Shown here: positions 48,558 through 50,255 of the stretch, piece by piece | How the letters are laid out: each line of letters starts with the position of its first letter | Numbering within the stretch: the first letter of the stretch is position 1 | Assembly (NCBI GenBank): GCA_964614515.1 | Contig: CAZTPJ010000022.1 | Span: 1-50,255 of the forward strand | Reading direction: 5' to 3' | Length of the DNA: 50,255 bases | Source of the DNA: CAZTPJ01 sp964614515 | GTDB taxonomy: Bacteria > Planctomycetota > Phycisphaerae > Phycisphaerales > UBA1924 | The notes under the pieces: generated by a model | Told to the model about the DNA's origin: nothing | The model's database searches: none | The model's input: only the letters and a program-made list of their open reading frames with translations | Made by a program: the position numbers and the translations under genes

Positions 48558-50036
48558 TCAGCGGCCGTCGCGCGCCGAGGCCGTCTCAAACTTGGCGCCG
48601 TGGCTCTCATGGATGCGCTGGTTCCAGCTCTCATCACTCCAGTTCGTATCACGATCGGTGTCCAGCATCGGCATGGATCGCAGCTGGGTCATCGGCATGG
48701 CCAGGGTGTAGTCCTTGTCGGTCTTCTTCAGCGTGGCAGTCGGGATGGGCATGTACCCGCCGTCAGTATTCACGAGGACGTAAAGCACGCGTCCGGTGCG
48801 AGGCTCGACGACCAGGTCGGAAATTTCGCCCAGCGTGTGTCCATCGCGGCACTTGACATCGTTGCCGATGATGTCAGAGGCCTTGACGATTCGCTTGGTG
48901 GTCGTAGTGGACGTGGCCGTCGTGGTCTGGTTCACCCTCAGCTTTGACTCGGCCTGTGTGGGCCAGTTGTCATTGTCGAAGCCGGAGGTGTTCTTGAAAT
49001 GACTGTCATCCAGGCCGAGCACAATGCGCCCGTTGTGCGGCGCCGTGAGTTCGCTGGTCGGAATCGCGTAGCGAGACTCGCCCATGCCGAGGAAGCCGCC
49101 ACGGCGGAGCACGCCGTAAACCACGCGGTTCGAGTCCGGATCGATCGCCAACTCATCGATGTCGCCGAGCTGGTCGCCATCCTTGGTCCTGGCGGTGGCG
49201 TTCATCAGATCGCTGGCGAGGACGAAGCTGCCGGCAGCGGCTGACGAGTTGTAATCACCGCTGTAGTCGCGGCCTTCGCCCGAACGCCCGTCGCGGTCAG
49301 CATACTCGCTGCCGCCGGAGAAAGTCGCCGACTGAACACCGACAACGGTGTTGGTCTGCATGTCAATGACGACTTCGCGAACCTTCGTTCGATCCACCAC
49401 GCAGGTCACGATCGCGTAGAGTGAACCCGACTGGGTGCTCCACTGATCTCCGGACCGTGTCTGGGGCTGGCCGGTCTGGCGATCACGATCCGTGGCCGGT
49501 GTCTGACCTGGCTGGCCGTCACGATCCGTGGCTGGCTGGCCGGGCTGGCGCTCGCGCTCCGTGGCCGGTGTCTGGGGCTGACCGGGCTGGCGCTCGCGCT
49601 CCGTGGCCGGTGTCTGGGGCTGACCGGGCTGGCGTTCACGGTCCGTGGCTGGTGTCCGCGGTTGGCCGGTCTCGCGATCACGATCCGTTGCCGGTGTCTG
49701 CGGTTGACCGGTCGAACGGCTCCGATCCGTTTCCGTTCTATTGGTCTCGTTGCGATCGGAGGTCTGCCCGGTCGTTCGGCCATCAACGCCGCTACGGCCC
49801 TGACCTGAGAAGATGTTCTGATTTCTCGTAAGGCGAACGCCTATGGCGATGCCCTTCGTGTGCGTCTCCGCGATGGCGATCGCGCTATAAAGTCCGGCTC
49901 GCTCCTGCATGAGCTGCTCGGCGATCTGCAAGCTTTGTCGTGATGATGATGAGTCGGACTGGATCTGGCCTAGCGCGGACGAGGCCGCCATGGCCAGAAC
50001 TGAGGCAGTGATGAGAGTCGTGTATCTGCGATGCAT
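48558..50036 (-). CDS. secreted PRC-barrel protein with a tandem-repeat linker
   Basis: A 492-residue protein. A signal peptide (MHRRYTTLITASVLAMAASS, cleavage near ALGQ) suggests export. An N-terminal helical region is followed by residues 109-193, a Pro/Gln/Arg-rich linker made of about six 14-residue repeats of the form ERQPGQPQTPATER. Two PRC-barrel-like domains come next: about 270-345 (FVLASDLMNATARTKDGDQL, GDIDELAIDPDSNRVVYGVL) and about 395-465 (IVKASDIIGNDVKCRDGHTL, GEISDLVVEPRTGRVLYVLV). PRC-barrels bind small ligands or proteins; the exported versions are thought to be stress- or envelope-related. GGAG precedes the ATG at 50036. No family name for the whole protein is known to me. 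Confidence 0.8.
   Translation of the reverse strand: MHRRYTTLITASVLAMAASSALGQIQSDSSSSRQSLQIAEQLMQERAGLYSAIAIAETHTKGIAIGVRLTRNQNIFSGQGRSGVDGRTTGQTSDRNETNRTETDRSRSTGQPQTPATDRDRETGQPRTPATDRERQPGQPQTPATERERQPGQPQTPATERERQPGQPATDRDGQPGQTPATDRDRQTGQPQTRSGDQWSTQSGSLYAIVTCVVDRTKVREVVIDMQTNTVVGVQSATFSGGSEYADRDGRSGEGRDYSGDYNSSAAAGSFVLASDLMNATARTKDGDQLGDIDELAIDPDSNRVVYGVLRRGGFLGMGESRYAIPTSELTAPHNGRIVLGLDDSHFKNTSGFDNDNWPTQAESKLRVNQTTTATSTTTTKRIVKASDIIGNDVKCRDGHTLGEISDLVVEPRTGRVLYVLVNTDGGYMPIPTATLKKTDKDYTLAMPMTQLRSMPMLDTDRDTNWSDESWNQRIHESHGAKFETASARDGR
49458..49712 (-). repeat. 42-bp tandem repeat inside the PRC-barrel gene
   Basis: About six units of 36-42 bp, coding for the 14-residue Pro/Gln/Arg repeat. 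The central two units are nearly identical at the DNA level, which points to recent expansion, while the outer ones have diverged. Confidence 0.8.
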
Positions 50037-50111
50037 CGTGGTGTCTCCGATATCTGTTGAGGCTCTCGGTGGCCGGCTACGCGCCAGCTCGTACTCCGGG
50101 CCGTATGTTGT

Positions 50112-50125
50112 CGTTGCGTGCAACG
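50112..50125. promoter_or_regulatory. palindrome upstream of the PRC-barrel gene
   Basis: CGTTGC-GT-GCAACG, a 6-2-6 perfect inverted repeat about 75 bases before the PRC-barrel start. It may be an operator; no promoter boxes are clear next to it. Confidence 0.25.
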
Positions 50126-50153
50126 GCGAACCAAACGGTGGGTCGCCCTAAAA

Positions 50154-50181
50154 CGCCCGGAGCGCTATCACGCTCCGGGCG
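50154..50181 (-). terminator. terminator of a gene beyond the right edge
   Basis: An 11-bp perfect stem (CGCCCGGAGCG and its complement) with a 6-base loop. Read on the minus strand it is followed by TTTT, so it should end a minus-strand gene coming from the right of the window. The last 70 bases hold its 3' end at most; a TAA at 50241-50243 is one possible stop. Confidence 0.7.
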
Positions 50182-50255
50182 GTTCTCCTCCGTGTCACTC
50201 AGAGGAGTCAATGCCGTCGCCTTACGGCCTATGTCATTACTTACGGCTGGCGGCG

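Noticed and set aside
49458..49712. Direct repeats in the PRC-barrel gene considered as a CRISPR array
   Set aside because: The units are adjoining, code for a continuous 14-residue repeat in frame, and have no unique spacers.
50182..50255. Possible 3' end of a minus-strand gene at the right edge
   Set aside because: Only a few codons before a TAA at 50241-50243 could be inside the window, too few to identify; only its terminator is listed.

Overview
The window looks like chromosomal DNA of a planctomycete, most likely of the Phycisphaerae/Phycisphaerales. Grounds: high G+C coding DNA with frequent GTG/TTG starts; a stand-alone prepilin-type protein; a PEP-CTERM-like tail; the remnant of a GC-type dockerin; a zinc ribbon of the planctomycete CxxCGYD type; and an alternative complex III plus an A2-type caa3 oxidase. 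The placement is inference from these marks, since no rRNA lies in the window.

Layout. 1-2010 (minus): an ECF-like sigma factor, a small partner gene and the start of a TPR protein that leaves the window, preceded by a proline tRNA-like element with an abnormal anticodon arm. 2216-7230: a Bax-inhibitor-like membrane protein, a SpoIID-type protein, a lipoprotein, dprA, and lexA behind a long structured leader. 7231-12624: a dockerin relic, a SWIM zinc-finger protein, a HAF-repeat surface protein, a deoxyhypusine-synthase homologue, a 500-bp gene-free stretch with two good promoters, and the prepilin-type protein. 12801-16517 (minus): a polyprenyl glycosylphosphotransferase, a DnaJ-like chaperone and gpsA. 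16674-25523: a P1B-type metal ATPase with an unusual CPA motif, a multispan zinc-ribbon protein (minus), an agmatinase-family enzyme, tilS with a pseudo-receiver gene, lpdA, a histidine kinase and an NTF2-like membrane protein (minus). 25706-30063: a 1211-residue fusion (MAF/DUF115 + SpsF-like + cysteine-less radical-SAM-like) coupled to a nonulosonate cytidylyltransferase, probably for surface glycan or glycoprotein synthesis.

30139-46614 is a respiratory block: heme A synthase (minus) divergent from a roughly 14.8-kb operon actA-actB-actC-actD-actE-actF-small membrane protein-SCO-coxB-coxA-coxC-coxD. ACIII oxidises quinol and passes electrons by c-type hemes (ActA, ActE and the CoxB tail) to the oxidase; SCO matures CuA and CtaA supplies heme A. 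The rest holds a two-TM protein, a PadR-type regulator (minus) and a PRC-barrel protein with a 14-residue tandem-repeat linker (minus).

The observations most worth a second look are the MAF/SpsF/pseudo-radical-SAM fusion, short elements with CGAGTGCTGA terminal inverted repeats inside actB and the SCO gene, the odd tRNA-Pro-like element, the long lexA leader with a coupled small ORF, the bacterial deoxyhypusine-synthase homologue and the CPA-motif ATPase. No CRISPR array, rRNA, transposase or phage gene was seen.
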